This document shows positions 44,387 to 54,922 of a stretch of 64,000 nt of DNA, in pieces (the first letter of the stretch is position 1; each line of letters opens with the position of its first letter). Source of the DNA: Colwellia sp. C2M11 (lineage in GTDB: Bacteria; Pseudomonadota; Gammaproteobacteria; Enterobacterales; Alteromonadaceae); contig NZ_JAHKQD010000053.1 of the NCBI RefSeq assembly GCF_018860915.1, positions 62,001 through 126,000 of the forward strand. Reading direction: 5' to 3'. Below the pieces are notes generated by a model that was not told the DNA's origin, searched no databases, and was given only the letters and a program-made list of their open reading frames with translations. The position numbers were made by a program, and so were the translations under genes.

Positions 44387-44393
44387 TTAAAAA

Positions 44394-45107
44394 TTAAAAA
44401 TTGATAAAATCATAACCTACAAATAATTTATTAGCTTCATCATAGAGTTCAGTTAATACACTCTCAATATCCACTAAAACTTTCTCCACCTTATTATTTA
44501 TGTCAACCTCACTACTGTTCTTTGGAGGGGCTATAACTGTATCATTATTTTTCTTTGACTTAGATTGCATGCAATTTAAACTATCAATTTTCGTTAAAAG
44601 TTCATTAAATATATTTTCACTATCAATGACACTTTTCAGTAACGAACTGTTATTACTTTTGATTAGAAAGGTCAAACTATTAATATCAACATAGACTTGC
44701 TTACCTAAAGGCAATATTAAATTTGAAGACACTATATCTTGAGTTACCCCTTGCGCTTTACTTAAACGCTCAGAGAAATTATTAATATCAATCCTATCTT
44801 TTAAGGCTAATTGAATCCCTTGAACTAAGCTACGCTGTCTTGCTAAAGATATTAATGCATTATTCAGGCTTTCAACTTCTTTATCTTTCGTCTCAATCTT
44901 TTTTTCTCTAGTTCGATACGAAAAGGCCAAATAAGCACCGGTAGCAGTTGCTACCATAGTTATTATAAATCCAATAAATAAATCAAAGGAATTAGGTAAT
45001 ATTTCTTTTTCTATTACTAAACATGAAAAATACCACAATATTAAAACAAAAAAGGCACATAAAATACCAAGTAAATAAGGCGTAGCGTAACTGTTATCTT
45101 TTTGCAT
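44394..45107 (-). CDS. Membrane protein with coiled coil, unknown
   Basis: A 237-aa protein with two N-terminal membrane helices (about 10-32 and 42-65), a short positively charged segment, then a predicted coiled coil (about 68-95, RTREKKIETKDKEVESLNNA). A Ser/Asn/Leu-rich helical C-terminal part follows. No known domain is recognised. Its stop codon abuts the repeat cluster at 44.2-44.4 kb. Base composition is more AT-rich than the neighbouring gcv genes, so it may be a recent arrival. Function unknown. Confidence 0.6.
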   Translation of the reverse strand: MQKDNSYATPYLLGILCAFFVLILWYFSCLVIEKEILPNSFDLFIGFIITMVATATGAYLAFSYRTREKKIETKDKEVESLNNALISLARQRSLVQGIQLALKDRIDINNFSERLSKAQGVTQDIVSSNLILPLGKQVYVDINSLTFLIKSNNSSLLKSVIDSENIFNELLTKIDSLNCMQSKSKKNNDTVIAPPKNSSEVDINNKVEKVLVDIESVLTELYDEANKLFVGYDFINF

Positions 45108-45162
45108 AAATACTCCATAAATAATGATTCTACAATACTATTTAATTATTTAAGATTAAACA

Positions 45163-45188
45163 AAAAAGCGAGCCTAAGCTCGCTTTTT
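45163..45188 (-). terminator. Terminator of the gcv genes
   Basis: A perfect stem AAAAAGCGAGC / GCTCGCTTTTT with loop CTAA lies 24 bp after the gcvP stop codon. T-runs occur on both strands, so it can also act on the opposite strand. Confidence 0.92.
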
Positions 45189-45211
45189 AATAATCTATAT
45201 CAAACAGTTAA

Positions 45212-48142
45212 CTAATCAATATACGTTTCAATCGGAGGACAAGAACACACCAAGTTTCTATCTCCATATACATCGTCAATACGGTTAACCGTTGGCCAGA
45301 ATTTATTGGCTGCAACGCTTGGTACTGGGAACACTGCGTCACTGATAGAATAAGCTCTATCCCAGTTAGCGTCAGTAATATCAGCTAACGTATGTGGCGC
45401 ATGGTGTAATGGGTTGTTTTCTAATGTCCATTCGCCTGACTCAACTTTGCGTACTTCATCACGAATACATACCATTGCTTCAATGAAACGGTCAAGTTCA
45501 ACTTTAGATTCTGACTCAGTTGGCTCAATCATTAACGTGCCTGCTACAGGGAACGACATGGTAGGTGAATGGAAACCGTAATCAATCAATCGTTTAGCAA
45601 TATCCATTTCAGTTACGCCACTGGCTTCTTTAATTGGGCGTAAATCTACAATACATTCATGGGCAACGCGGCCATTGGTGTCTGTGTATAATATTGGGTA
45701 ATGTTGGCTTAATTTAGTCGCTAAGTAATTCGCGTTAGTAATTGCATACTTACTTGCGGCTGTTACACCCTCTTTACCTAGTAATGCAATGTAAAGGTAT
45801 GAAATACATAATATGCCTGCACTACCATAAGGTGCTGCTGATACTGCGCCATTGCCAGCGGTTGTTTCGTCAACATTAATTAATGCGTGATCAGGTAAAA
45901 ATGGGGCAAGGTGCGATTTAACGCCAATTGGTCCCATACCAGGGCCACCGCCACCGTGTGGAATAGCGAATGTTTTATGTAAGTTAAGGTGTGATACATC
46001 TGCGCCAATAAAGCCTGGAGATGTAATACCCACTTGTGCGTTCATGTTTGCGCCATCAAGATAAACTTGACCACCGTTGTCGTGAACAATGTTACAAATT
46101 TCACGAATAGTCGTTTCATATACACCGTGTGTAGACGGGTAAGTGATCATGATACATGAAAGATTTTCAGCCAATTCTTCTGCTTTGGCTTTTAAATCAA
46201 CCATGTCAACATTGCCTTTTTTGTCACAAGCAACAACAACCACTTTCATACCAACCATGTTAGCTGATGCTGGGTTAGTACCATGAGCAGAGGCAGGGAT
46301 TAAACAAATATTACGATGTGAATCGCCACGGCTTGCATGGTATTTATGAATAGCGATTAAACCGGCATATTCACCTTGCGCACCTGAGTTAGGTTGCATC
46401 GACATTTTGTCGTAACCCGTTAATTCAACTAGCCATTCAGCTAGTTCATCAATCATTTTCTTGTAGCCAATTGCTTGGTCTTGAGGAGCAAACGGATGCA
46501 TGTTGGCAAATTCAGGCCAAGATACCGGTATCATTTGTGCCGTTGCATTTAACTTCATGGTACAAGAGCCAAGTGAAATCATTGAATGATTCAAGGCTAA
46601 ATCTTTGTTTTCAAGTCGTTTAATGTAGCGCAACATTTCTGTTTCGCTGTGATACGAGTTGAATACTGGGTGTGTTAATATTTCAGATTCACGTACTAGT
46701 GATGCTGGAATCGACGTTGAGCCTTGCGTCACTATTTGTGCATCAAGCCCTGCTACGTCTAAACCGTGATCAGCACCTAATAAAATAGTAAACAACTGAG
46801 CAACATCAGCACGTGTTGTTGTTTCATCAAGCGAAATACTGATTTGACCTTCAACGTCGGTACGTAAGTTAACGCCCGAGATTAAGGCACGTTCAACGAT
46901 TTCAGCTTTGCTGTTCGTGTTAGTGTCAGCTACGTTAAACGTAAGCGTGTCAAAGTAGTTATCATGAAGAGGCGCTAAACCTTTAACACGTGTACCTGTT
47001 GCTAAAATGTCAGCAAAACGATGAATACGGTTTGCAATTGTTTTTAAGCCTTGAGGACCATGATATACCGCATAGAAAGCAGCCATGTTCGCTAATAATA
47101 CTTGTGCTGTACAAATATTTGAGTTGGCTTTTTCACGACGAATATGTTGCTCACGCGTTTGCATAGCCATACGAAGTGCGTTGTTACCGCGAGTATCTTT
47201 TGAAACACCGATAATTCTACCCGGTAAAGAACGTTTGTATTTATCACTCGTAGTAAAGAATGCTGCATGTGGCCCGCCGTAGCCCATTGGCACACCAAAA
47301 CGTTGGCTTGAACCAATAACAGCATCAGCACCTAATTCGCCCGGCGCTTTTAATAACACTAAGCTCATAATGTCTGCTGCAACCGCAACAATACCTTTAT
47401 TTGCATGAATTTTTTCAATTAATTCGCTAACGTCAGTTACTTCACCAGTAGCACTTGGGTATTGAATAAGCGCACCAAAAACATCATGCTCTGGCGCTTC
47501 ATTCGCTGGTGCAACAATTACGTCAAAACCAAACATATCGGCACGTTGTTTTACAAGGTCGATAGTTTGTGGAAAAACATCACTTGAGATAAAGAATAGG
47601 TTTGATTTTTTATTTTTAGAAACACGTTTAGCAAGTGCCATCGCTTCAGCAGCGGCTGTGCCTTCATCTAATAAAGATGCACTCGCAAGCGGTAAACCGG
47701 TTAGGTCGATACACATTTGCTGATAGTTAAGTAACGACTCTAAACGTCCTTGTGCAATTTCTGGTTGATAAGGTGTATAAGCCGTATACCAACCTGGATT
47801 TTCTAGTACATTACGCGTAATAACATTCGGTGTTAAGGTACCGTAATAACCTAAACCTATGTATGAAGTGTTTACTTTATTTAAGTTAGCAACAGCTTTT
47901 AAATCAGCCAATGCCTGTACTTCTGTTTTGCTATCACCAATTGCGGGTAATTGTGCTAAACGAATATCATTTGGAACAATTTCGTCAATTAATGCATCAA
48001 CTGATGCAACGCCCATATCATTAACCATAGCCTGAGTTTGCGCTTCACTTGGGCCAATATGTCTGCGGATAAAATCTTGAGTTTGCTCTAATTCTGCCAA
48101 CGGTAATGAGGCAAAAGAATTAGTTGGTGATTGAGAAGTCAT
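45212..48142 (-). CDS. gcvP: Glycine dehydrogenase (decarboxylating), P protein
   Basis: A 976-aa single-chain P protein of the glycine cleavage system. It decarboxylates glycine with PLP and passes the aminomethyl group to lipoyl-GcvH. The PLP lysine is in [15 protein letters not shown] (Lys723). The N-terminal half is the catalytically inactive homologous half, starting with [12 protein letters not shown]. Length is normal for the fused bacterial form. It is last of gcvT-gcvH-gcvP on the minus strand, 288 bp after gcvH, and ends with a strong terminator. Confidence 0.97.
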   Translation of the reverse strand: MTSQSPTNSFASLPLAELEQTQDFIRRHIGPSEAQTQAMVNDMGVASVDALIDEIVPNDIRLAQLPAIGDSKTEVQALADLKAVANLNKVNTSYIGLGYYGTLTPNVITRNVLENPGWYTAYTPYQPEIAQGRLESLLNYQQMCIDLTGLPLASASLLDEGTAAAEAMALAKRVSKNKKSNLFFISSDVFPQTIDLVKQRADMFGFDVIVAPANEAPEHDVFGALIQYPSATGEVTDVSELIEKIHANKGIVAVAADIMSLVLLKAPGELGADAVIGSSQRFGVPMGYGGPHAAFFTTSDKYKRSLPGRIIGVSKDTRGNNALRMAMQTREQHIRREKANSNICTAQVLLANMAAFYAVYHGPQGLKTIANRIHRFADILATGTRVKGLAPLHDNYFDTLTFNVADTNTNSKAEIVERALISGVNLRTDVEGQISISLDETTTRADVAQLFTILLGADHGLDVAGLDAQIVTQGSTSIPASLVRESEILTHPVFNSYHSETEMLRYIKRLENKDLALNHSMISLGSCTMKLNATAQMIPVSWPEFANMHPFAPQDQAIGYKKMIDELAEWLVELTGYDKMSMQPNSGAQGEYAGLIAIHKYHASRGDSHRNICLIPASAHGTNPASANMVGMKVVVVACDKKGNVDMVDLKAKAEELAENLSCIMITYPSTHGVYETTIREICNIVHDNGGQVYLDGANMNAQVGITSPGFIGADVSHLNLHKTFAIPHGGGGPGMGPIGVKSHLAPFLPDHALINVDETTAGNGAVSAAPYGSAGILCISYLYIALLGKEGVTAASKYAITNANYLATKLSQHYPILYTDTNGRVAHECIVDLRPIKEASGVTEMDIAKRLIDYGFHSPTMSFPVAGTLMIEPTESESKVELDRFIEAMVCIRDEVRKVESGEWTLENNPLHHAPHTLADITDANWDRAYSISDAVFPVPSVAANKFWPTVNRIDDVYGDRNLVCSCPPIETYID

Positions 48143-48177
48143 ATAAATTTCACTTAAATAAATTTACTATTTAGAGA

Positions 48178-48200
48178 ATACCAAGATAAAAAATTGGTAT
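48178..48200. promoter_or_regulatory. ATACCAA/TTGGTAT dyad upstream of gcvP
   Basis: An inverted repeat ATACCAA-N9-TTGGTAT lies about 36 bp upstream of the gcvP start codon. It could be a regulator site or an mRNA hairpin near the gcvP translation start. Function not known. Confidence 0.35.
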
Positions 48201-48249
48201 GAAGAAAGCCTCAAACACAATCGGTTAAAGGCTTAATATTTAACTAATA

Positions 48250-48409
48250 TAATCAGCGTTTAGTCAATGCCAGCTAAACGCGATTATCGAGGCTTACTTT
48301 AGCTAAGATAATCAACATTTAGACAAAGCCGTCAAGTTGCGAGCCGTTGGAGCTTAGTACACTAAGTGACAAGGCGAGTAACGCAGACAATGCCGACTAA
48401 ATTTGATTA
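48250..48409. repeat. Two related palindromic repeats between gcvH and gcvP
   Basis: A short hairpin (48250-48286) has arms TAATCAGCGTTTAG and CTAAACGCGATTA. A longer element (48309-48409) has ends TAATCAACATTTAG and CTAAATTTGATTA. The same end sequence followed by CAAWGCC in both shows they are a short and a long form of one repeat family. In the gcvH-gcvP transcript they would fold into stable hairpins. Confidence 0.6.
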
Positions 48410-48430
48410 GCGACGCTAAAACTGAAAAAA

Positions 48431-48820
48431 TTAATCTTCGTCGATAGAGTTAGCGTAACCGTCAGCGTCTAATAAGTCAGCTAATTCAGCTTCATCGTCT
48501 AACTTAATTTTAAATAACCAACCGTCACCAAAAGCATCAGAGTTTACTAACTCAGGTGAATCTTCAAGATCTTCATTCACTTCAACAATTTCACCTGTTA
48601 CCGGTGCATAAATGTCTGAAGCCGCTTTTACTGATTCAGCAACAGCTACATCATCACCAGTGCTAACTTCATCGCCAACGTCAGGTAATTCAACAAACAC
48701 CATATCACCTAATAAATCTTGTGCGTGTTCAGTAATGCCGACAGTAACAATACCGTTACCTTCATTACGTACCCATTCATGTGAACTTGCATATTTTAAT
48801 TCTGAAGGAATGTTGCTCAT
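48431..48820 (-). CDS. gcvH: Glycine cleavage system H protein
   Basis: A 129-aa acidic lipoyl carrier. The lipoylated lysine is Lys65 in [13 protein letters not shown]. The N-terminus [12 protein letters not shown] and the middle [12 protein letters not shown] are characteristic. It shuttles the aminomethyl group among the P, T and L proteins. It lies between gcvT and gcvP. The 218-bp gap to gcvT contains a 23-bp tandem repeat, so gcvH may have its own promoter. Confidence 0.97.
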   Translation of the reverse strand: MSNIPSELKYASSHEWVRNEGNGIVTVGITEHAQDLLGDMVFVELPDVGDEVSTGDDVAVAESVKAASDIYAPVTGEIVEVNEDLEDSPELVNSDAFGDGWLFKIKLDDEAELADLLDADGYANSIDED

Positions 48821-48905
48821 TTTTATTTTTCCTGTTGGTTAGATTTTATTTTTTTAAAGTAAATAATTTAAAGTAAATAGCTTCAAATAAGCTGTTTAAA
48901 TTTAT

Positions 48906-48951
48906 AGCACAATGGCTAGTAAATAATTAGCACAATCGCTAATAAATAATA
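48906..48951. repeat. 23-bp tandem duplication in the gcvT-gcvH gap
   Basis: Two consecutive 23-bp units beginning AGCACAATGGCTAGTAAATA and AGCACAATCGCTAATAAATA. They are short, AT-rich and non-coding. Confidence 0.6.
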
Positions 48952-49038
48952 GTATAACGATTCAATAATTGTCATTACGATAAAGCAAAATAAATACAAA
49001 TATTAACGTTATTTACTGTAATTTTTTATATCTCGAAA

Positions 49039-50127
49039 TTAGAAAACTTTTTTGCCGTTACGTACAAAGCTAGGCTTGGTTACTGTTACTTTTACATTTT
49101 TCTTACGCATTTCAACTTCGATCACATCACCTACTTTTACGCTACGTGGTACACGTGCTAACGCAACGCTGTGACCTAATGTTGGAGAGAAAGTACCTGA
49201 TGTTATTTCACCATTACCAAATTCAGTAACAACTACTTGGTGTGAACGTAAAATACCTTTTTCTTCTAGCACTAAACCAACAAGTTTAGGTTGGTCGCCC
49301 GCCGCTTTTTGCGCCGTTAATACATCACGACCAATAAAGTCACGATCTTCTGGCTCCCAGCTAATAGTCCAAGCCATGTTAGCGGCTAATGGTGATACTG
49401 TTTCGTCCATATCTAAGCCATATAAGTTCATGCCAGCTTCTAATCTAAGCGTATCACGAGCACCTAAGCCACAAGGAGTTACATCTAAATCAAGTAATTT
49501 TTGCCAAAAGTTTTCTGCTTCAGCTTCAGGAACAATAATTTCGTAACCTTCTTCGCCGGTATAACCCGTTGTAGCAATAAATAAATCGCCCACTTGTACA
49601 CCAAAGAATGGTTTCATACCTTCAACTGCAGCAATTTGTTCAGGTGTTAGTAAGTTAGCAACTTTCGCTTTGGCTTCAGGACCTTGAACAGCAATAATGC
49701 CAAATTCAGGACGTTCTGTGATAGTGGCATCAAAACCTGCTAATTGCTTTGTCATCCACGCAAGATCTTTTTCACGAGTAGCAGAGTTAACAACTAAACG
49801 GTAGTTAGTGTCGGAAAAGAAGTAAATGATTAAATCGTCAATTACACCACCGGCTTCATTTAACATGCCAGTGTAAAGTGCTTTACCTGCAACAGTTAAT
49901 TTAGCAACATCATTGATAACAAGGCGACGTAAGAAAGCTTTTGCATCAGGACCTTGTACATCAACAATAGTCATGTGAGATACATCGAACATACCTGACT
50001 TTTGACGAACGGCATTATGCTCTTCTATTTGAGAGCCATAGTTAATTGGCATATCCCAGCCATAAAAATCAACCATTTTTGCGTTAGAAGCTAAGTGTTT
50101 TGCATGTAATACGGTTTTGTTAGTCAT
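49039..50127 (-). CDS. gcvT: Glycine cleavage system aminomethyltransferase (T protein)
   Basis: A 362-aa T protein that transfers the methylene group to tetrahydrofolate. Features are [20 protein letters not shown] at the N-terminus, [23 protein letters not shown] and the C-terminal GCV_T_C domain with [21 protein letters not shown]. It is first of the gcvT-gcvH-gcvP series. I looked for a glycine riboswitch in the 5' region and saw none. Confidence 0.97.
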   Translation of the reverse strand: MTNKTVLHAKHLASNAKMVDFYGWDMPINYGSQIEEHNAVRQKSGMFDVSHMTIVDVQGPDAKAFLRRLVINDVAKLTVAGKALYTGMLNEAGGVIDDLIIYFFSDTNYRLVVNSATREKDLAWMTKQLAGFDATITERPEFGIIAVQGPEAKAKVANLLTPEQIAAVEGMKPFFGVQVGDLFIATTGYTGEEGYEIIVPEAEAENFWQKLLDLDVTPCGLGARDTLRLEAGMNLYGLDMDETVSPLAANMAWTISWEPEDRDFIGRDVLTAQKAAGDQPKLVGLVLEEKGILRSHQVVVTEFGNGEITSGTFSPTLGHSVALARVPRSVKVGDVIEVEMRKKNVKVTVTKPSFVRNGKKVF

Positions 50128-50718
50128 ACGTCATTCCTAAAGAAGTCATACTTTACGTAGTTACACCTGAAATTGTATGGTGACAAACAATTAAGGTGCT
50201 CATAAAATTTGCACAGATTATAGCCCTTGGATTCTGCTTATTCAACAAAATATAACCATAAATACAAATTTAAAACCAACTTTAACAGCTATACAGAATT
50301 TAATTTCAAAAAAGGTTATTTTAAAAAATTAATCCTTGTTATTTATTGTGAATTACAAAGATAGCCGCAATAAATTTTATTAGTGAGCGAGAATAGTAAG
50401 ATTCTGAATCAAGTTCAGAATGACGGACGAGGAGTTTAGAATGACTACGGCGAGTTCAAGGTGACACAAAACTACCATTTCGTTGGTTTTCGATTTCGTC
50501 ATTCCGTTGGTGGCTTAATATGGAATCCCATGCGTATGGTTGAATAAAACCGAGATTCTGAGCACTTTGAGCTACACAGCATAACGATTTAGATTCTGAA
50601 TCAAGTTCAGAATGACGGACGGGCGTTTAGAATGACCACAGAGTGTTCAGGATGACAAAAAAAACCGTCATTCCGTTGGTCATTTAATATGGAATCACAT
50701 ACAGTTAGCACTAAACAA
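50128..50718. repeat. Duplicated non-coding repeat between ubiI and gcvT
   Basis: The motif AGATTCTGAATCAAGTTCAG followed by AATGACGGACG occurs at 50399-50429 and again at 50591-50621 (192 bp apart). CGTCATTCCGTTGGT occurs at 50497-50511 and 50666-50680, each followed by TTAATATGGAATC. No ORF is convincing. The inner part of the first unit is related to 24794-24832. The remaining ~250 bp towards gcvT is AT-rich and must hold the gcvT promoter. Confidence 0.65.
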
Positions 50719-52011
50719 TCATTGGCGTTTCGGTTGTGCTAGCTCAGGTAAGTCACTTTTTAAACCAAGGGCTTGTTCTATCAAGTGTTTTTTGGCTGGT
50801 TTGAAGTTATTAAGTAAACTCATACCAACGCCTCTAAGTAATTGAAACCCAGATTGGTTTATAGAAAACATTTGTTTAATCGCTTCCATCGCAGCAATCA
50901 TTTCAATAGCTTCACTTTTTCGATAACGTGAAAATGCTTTCAGTTTTTTTGGATCCGCCAGTGTTAATTCATCACCACTGTCGGTATCAATAGTGCTAGA
51001 AAGTGTTTGTGCTAATGAAGCCGCGTCTAACAACCCTAAGTTCACGCCCTGCCCTGCTAACGGATGAATAGTGTGTGCCGCATCACCAATTAACACCATG
51101 CGATCTTTAACAAAATCTTGTGCTAACCGCATTGTTAATGGGTAAGCAAAGCGCTCACTGATTAATTCAATAGTGCCAAGTTTCCCATCACTCGCTGCCG
51201 TTAACTCTTTGGCAAAATCAGCAGGCGATAATTTGATTAAGCGTTCAGCTTCTTCAGGTGACGTTGAATAAACAATTGAACAGGTATCACTGTTTTTAGG
51301 AAAAAGTGGTAAAAAAGCTAAAGGTCCAGTCGGTAAGAACACTTGCCAGGCGGTCTTCTTATGACCTTGCGAACATTTAACTGTAGCGACTATTGCATGA
51401 TGATCGTAATCTCGACTGATCATCGGTATATCCATTTGCTTACGTAACCAAGAATTAGCGCCATCAGCACCTACAACTAACTTAGCGATCAGCGGCACTT
51501 GCATTGAGCTATTTACAGCGTTGTTACCCACTTCATTACTCGTTGCAGGCATTTCAAAGCTAGCAAAAGCTTCACTATCGCCTACCGTTATATTGGCAAG
51601 TTTACTATCAGTAAAAAAACTTATGCCTTCATCTGCTTGGGCTTTATGCCATAAAACATTACGAATCACTTTGTTTTCAATAATAAAACCTAAGTTTTCA
51701 TTTTGGGGAAATTTATTAAGATCATTAACAGAAAAGTCTAACTTGCCTATGCCAGCTTTATCCCAAATATGCATACCTTGATAAGATTGAGCGCGTTCAG
51801 CAATAATAGTTGACCAAACATCTAAGTTATCAAATAAGGTCTGGCTTGCAACATTAATAGCACTTACGCGCACTTCCGGTTCAGCCGTTAGCTCAGAAAT
51901 AGGTAAAGTGTCTGCAATGGCAATGGTTAAGTTGCTCGTTTTTCTTAATGCCAAAGCGAGTGTTAACCCAACCATGCCAGCACCAACAATTAACACATCA
52001 AATTTTTGCAT
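50719..52011 (-). CDS. ubiI: FAD-dependent ubiquinone-biosynthesis hydroxylase (UbiI/VisC type)
   Basis: A 430-aa aromatic hydroxylase. It has the N-terminal FAD Rossmann motif FDVLIVGAGMVGLTLALAL, a DG motif in VVGADGANSWLR, and the FAD-ribityl motif MVLIGDAAHTIHPLAGQGVNLGL near 300. UbiI adds the C5 hydroxyl of the ubiquinone ring. I call it UbiI from its place after ubiH in the ygfB-pepP-ubiH-ubiI order known in E. coli. It is the last gene of this run, 97 bp after ubiH. Confidence 0.88.
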   Translation of the reverse strand: MQKFDVLIVGAGMVGLTLALALRKTSNLTIAIADTLPISELTAEPEVRVSAINVASQTLFDNLDVWSTIIAERAQSYQGMHIWDKAGIGKLDFSVNDLNKFPQNENLGFIIENKVIRNVLWHKAQADEGISFFTDSKLANITVGDSEAFASFEMPATSNEVGNNAVNSSMQVPLIAKLVVGADGANSWLRKQMDIPMISRDYDHHAIVATVKCSQGHKKTAWQVFLPTGPLAFLPLFPKNSDTCSIVYSTSPEEAERLIKLSPADFAKELTAASDGKLGTIELISERFAYPLTMRLAQDFVKDRMVLIGDAAHTIHPLAGQGVNLGLLDAASLAQTLSSTIDTDSGDELTLADPKKLKAFSRYRKSEAIEMIAAMEAIKQMFSINQSGFQLLRGVGMSLLNNFKPAKKHLIEQALGLKSDLPELAQPKRQ

Positions 52012-52108
52012 TTTTATTCTCTTATTTTAAACTTGCTTGATTAGCTACAGCCTAATCTATGTAGCCTATTTCATTCAGTTAGCTTAACGTAAACTACCGT
52101 AACTTAAA

Positions 52109-53470
52109 TTAGTAACCCATCAACTTATTCACTAAAGTATTTTTAATGGGCGAAAAGTAATTCATGACTTTTAAGCCAACATTTCTACCCGCCACCAAAG
52201 GCATTAAATCATTAGAAAATAGCGTAACAAGGGAGTCAGTCAATTGGATAACTTGTTTTTGATCTTGCTGACGCTTTTGCGCATACTCATTAAGTGAAGC
52301 AAAACGGCCAATATCTTTTTGTTCTTGCAAACTTTTCTCAATAAGCTCTCGCATTTGCTGTACGTCTCTTAAACCTAAATTAAACCCTTGCCCTGCAATA
52401 GGGTGAATAGTGTGCGAGGCATTACCAATAAGCGCCATACGGTGATAAGTTTGCTGTTCTGCTTGCAGTAATACGAGTGGAAAAACATTTCGTTTACCCA
52501 CGTGAGTAATTTCGCCAAGCCAACTACCAAACTCACGTTCTAATGTTTGTTTAAAATCGTGATCCGATAGTGCTAAAATTTCTTCTCTTTGCTCTGGCAA
52601 CATAGTCCACACTAACGAACAACGACTATCACCACTTACATCAATTCTTGATTGCGAGCTCAACTTAGCTAACGGTAACATCGCGATTGGGCCAGATTTA
52701 GTAAAACGCTCGAAGGCTTTATGTTGATGTGAATTTTTAGTAGCAACATTAGTAATTAATGCCACTTGTTGATAATCACTGTGGTTAGTTTTAATGCCGG
52801 CTAATTTACGACAAGGGGAGTTTACGCCATCACAAGCGAGTAATAAATTAGCATGTAAAATCTGCTCTGAGCCAAGTACTACCGCTACTTGTTCGGTAGA
52901 AGCTTTTAGTTCATCGCTATTTAGTGTCGAACCTTGCCAATGAATATCAACAATAGAGTCTGGTGTAAACCAGTGAATATTGTTTTTTGATGCGAGTTCT
53001 TTTAGCTGGGCTTGACCAATTAACGCCATTTCAATGACATAACCTAAGGCTGAAACCCCATGCTCTTGCGCTTCTATTCTGGCTTTGCCGTAATAACCTT
53101 TATCAGAAATATCTATTTTTTCAATCGCACATGCATCACTAGATAAATGCTGCCACACCCCCATTTTTTTTAAATATGATGCGCTGCCGTGCGAAAGCGC
53201 TAAAACACGAGCATCGAATAGTGATGAAGTACTATTATCTTTTCCACTTACTCTGCTTTCTTTATTTACTGCATTACATTGTGCTGACTCTGTGGGTGTG
53301 GTCTCTTGCTCTCCTCTCTCTGTTGCTGTCGGCTTTGTTGCTTCAACAATGGCAATAGAAAGCAAGCTACCATCAGCTTTTTTCAAATCAGCTAAACTTA
53401 ATGCCATCAGGCTGCCAGAAAGACCACCACCTGAAATGATAATATCAAAAGTGTTACGCTTATTTTTCAT
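52109..53470 (-). CDS. ubiH: 2-octaprenyl-6-methoxyphenol hydroxylase
   Basis: A 453-aa FAD hydroxylase related to UbiI. It starts with FDIIISGGGLSGSLMALSL, has LLACDGVNSPCRKL in the middle, and MALIGNASHTIHPIAGQGFNLGLRD near 350. There the second FAD motif reads GNASH, a small variation from GDAAH that is common in UbiH. An insertion of about 30 residues (near 45-75, rich in Thr, Glu and Ser) lengthens the N-terminal domain. It starts 4 bp after pepP. Confidence 0.88.
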   Translation of the reverse strand: MKNKRNTFDIIISGGGLSGSLMALSLADLKKADGSLLSIAIVEATKPTATERGEQETTPTESAQCNAVNKESRVSGKDNSTSSLFDARVLALSHGSASYLKKMGVWQHLSSDACAIEKIDISDKGYYGKARIEAQEHGVSALGYVIEMALIGQAQLKELASKNNIHWFTPDSIVDIHWQGSTLNSDELKASTEQVAVVLGSEQILHANLLLACDGVNSPCRKLAGIKTNHSDYQQVALITNVATKNSHQHKAFERFTKSGPIAMLPLAKLSSQSRIDVSGDSRCSLVWTMLPEQREEILALSDHDFKQTLEREFGSWLGEITHVGKRNVFPLVLLQAEQQTYHRMALIGNASHTIHPIAGQGFNLGLRDVQQMRELIEKSLQEQKDIGRFASLNEYAQKRQQDQKQVIQLTDSLVTLFSNDLMPLVAGRNVGLKVMNYFSPIKNTLVNKLMGY

Positions 53471-53474
53471 TAGT

Positions 53475-54845
53475 TTAATTAGCCATTAATGCTTCAATAT
53501 CGGCAATAGTTTCAGGGCAATCTTGTGTTAAATTTTCACAGCCCAGCTTAGTAACAACAATATTATCTTCAATACGAATACCAATACCACGCCATTTCGC
53601 ATCAATTGTTGTATCGTCAAGTGGCATATAAAGTCCAGGCTCTATGGTTAACACCATACCAGGGATAAATTCTCGGCACTGTTGTCGTGATTCATTCATC
53701 TGATAATCACCAACATCATGCACATCTAAGCCAAGCCAATGCCCTAAACCATGAATAAAGTATTTTTTACAAACCTTTTCTTCTACTAGTTCAGCTACGT
53801 TACCTGACAGTATGCCTAGCTCAACTAAACCTTTCGTTAAGCATTCATTCGCAATTGTATTTAACTTAATAAAGTTGGTGCCTGGTTTAATTGCGGCAAT
53901 CACTTGTGATTTTGCTTCAAGCACTAATTGATAAAGGAGCTTTTGCGGTTCGGTAAATTTACCGTTAATAGGAAAAGTTCGAGTGATATCCGCCGCATAG
54001 CCAGACAACTCACCGCCAGCGTCAATAAGCAATAGCTCATTATCATTTAGACGATCGTCGTTATTGGTATAATGCAAAATATTCGCGTTATCACCACCAG
54101 CAACAATAGTTGCATAAGCCGAGTGACGAGCCCCGTGACGCGTAAATTCGTGTAATATTTCATTTTCTATTTGATATTCAAATAGCCCAACTTGAGTTTG
54201 CTGCATTGCTCTTTTATGCGCGAGAATAGAAATGTAGTTTGCTTGGCGCATCAATTCAATTTCATTGGTGCTTTTAATTAAACGTTGTTCATCAATCAAT
54301 GGACTCGCATCAACTAATTGCGAAGGTGCTTTCACACCTTGGCGCACTGCTGATCTGACTTGTGCTAATAAATCAAACACTTTTTGAGTGAGTAGCTTAT
54401 CGTCAAAAGCAAAGTAAACTTGTGTTAGACCATTTAAGTATTGTGAAATAAGATCGTTTTGTTCATCAAGCGTAAAGCATTGATCAAAGCCATACTCTTG
54501 ACAGGCTTTTTCTTGTCCTACTCTCCGGCCATGCCACACTTCTTGAGCTTTATCTTTCGGCAGCGAAAATAAAATTGCTTGTGTTTTATTATCACGCTTT
54601 AGTAACACTAATAATGCATCAGGTTCATTAAAACCGGTTAAATAGTAGAAACTCTTATTCTGACAAAAATTAAATTCAGTATCATTACTTCGAGTAACTT
54701 CACTGGCAGCAGAGAATAATGCCAATGAATTATCTGACATTTGTGAAAAAAAGCGCTCACGGTGCTGTTTGAAATCACTTATCGACAAACTTGCCAAACC
54801 GGGTAATTTATTTTCTGTTCCTGTCATATATTCTACTTCTTTCAT
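53475..54845 (-). CDS. pepP: Xaa-Pro aminopeptidase
   Basis: A 456-aa M24 metallopeptidase. The dinuclear metal ligands are visible in LLIDAGGELSGYAADITRTFP, GLGHWLGLDVHDVG, LTIEPGLYMP and GIRIEDNIVV. It removes N-terminal residues next to proline. The N-terminal creatinase-like domain (about 15-150) is normal. Two ATGs six codons apart (54845 and 54827) are possible starts; neither has a clear RBS. It sits between ygfB and ubiH as in E. coli. Confidence 0.93.
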   Translation of the reverse strand: MKEVEYMTGTENKLPGLASLSISDFKQHRERFFSQMSDNSLALFSAASEVTRSNDTEFNFCQNKSFYYLTGFNEPDALLVLLKRDNKTQAILFSLPKDKAQEVWHGRRVGQEKACQEYGFDQCFTLDEQNDLISQYLNGLTQVYFAFDDKLLTQKVFDLLAQVRSAVRQGVKAPSQLVDASPLIDEQRLIKSTNEIELMRQANYISILAHKRAMQQTQVGLFEYQIENEILHEFTRHGARHSAYATIVAGGDNANILHYTNNDDRLNDNELLLIDAGGELSGYAADITRTFPINGKFTEPQKLLYQLVLEAKSQVIAAIKPGTNFIKLNTIANECLTKGLVELGILSGNVAELVEEKVCKKYFIHGLGHWLGLDVHDVGDYQMNESRQQCREFIPGMVLTIEPGLYMPLDDTTIDAKWRGIGIRIEDNIVVTKLGCENLTQDCPETIADIEALMAN

Positions 54846-54922
54846 TTTATTACTGCGGGTATCAATAAGTTTTCATCAGTAATTCATTATCAGTAATGGA
54901 TATCTGTAGTGCTAATGTTTGA

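Noticed and set aside
50128-50400. Possible glycine riboswitch before gcvT
   Set aside because: I looked for the conserved aptamer core in the region upstream of gcvT and did not see it.
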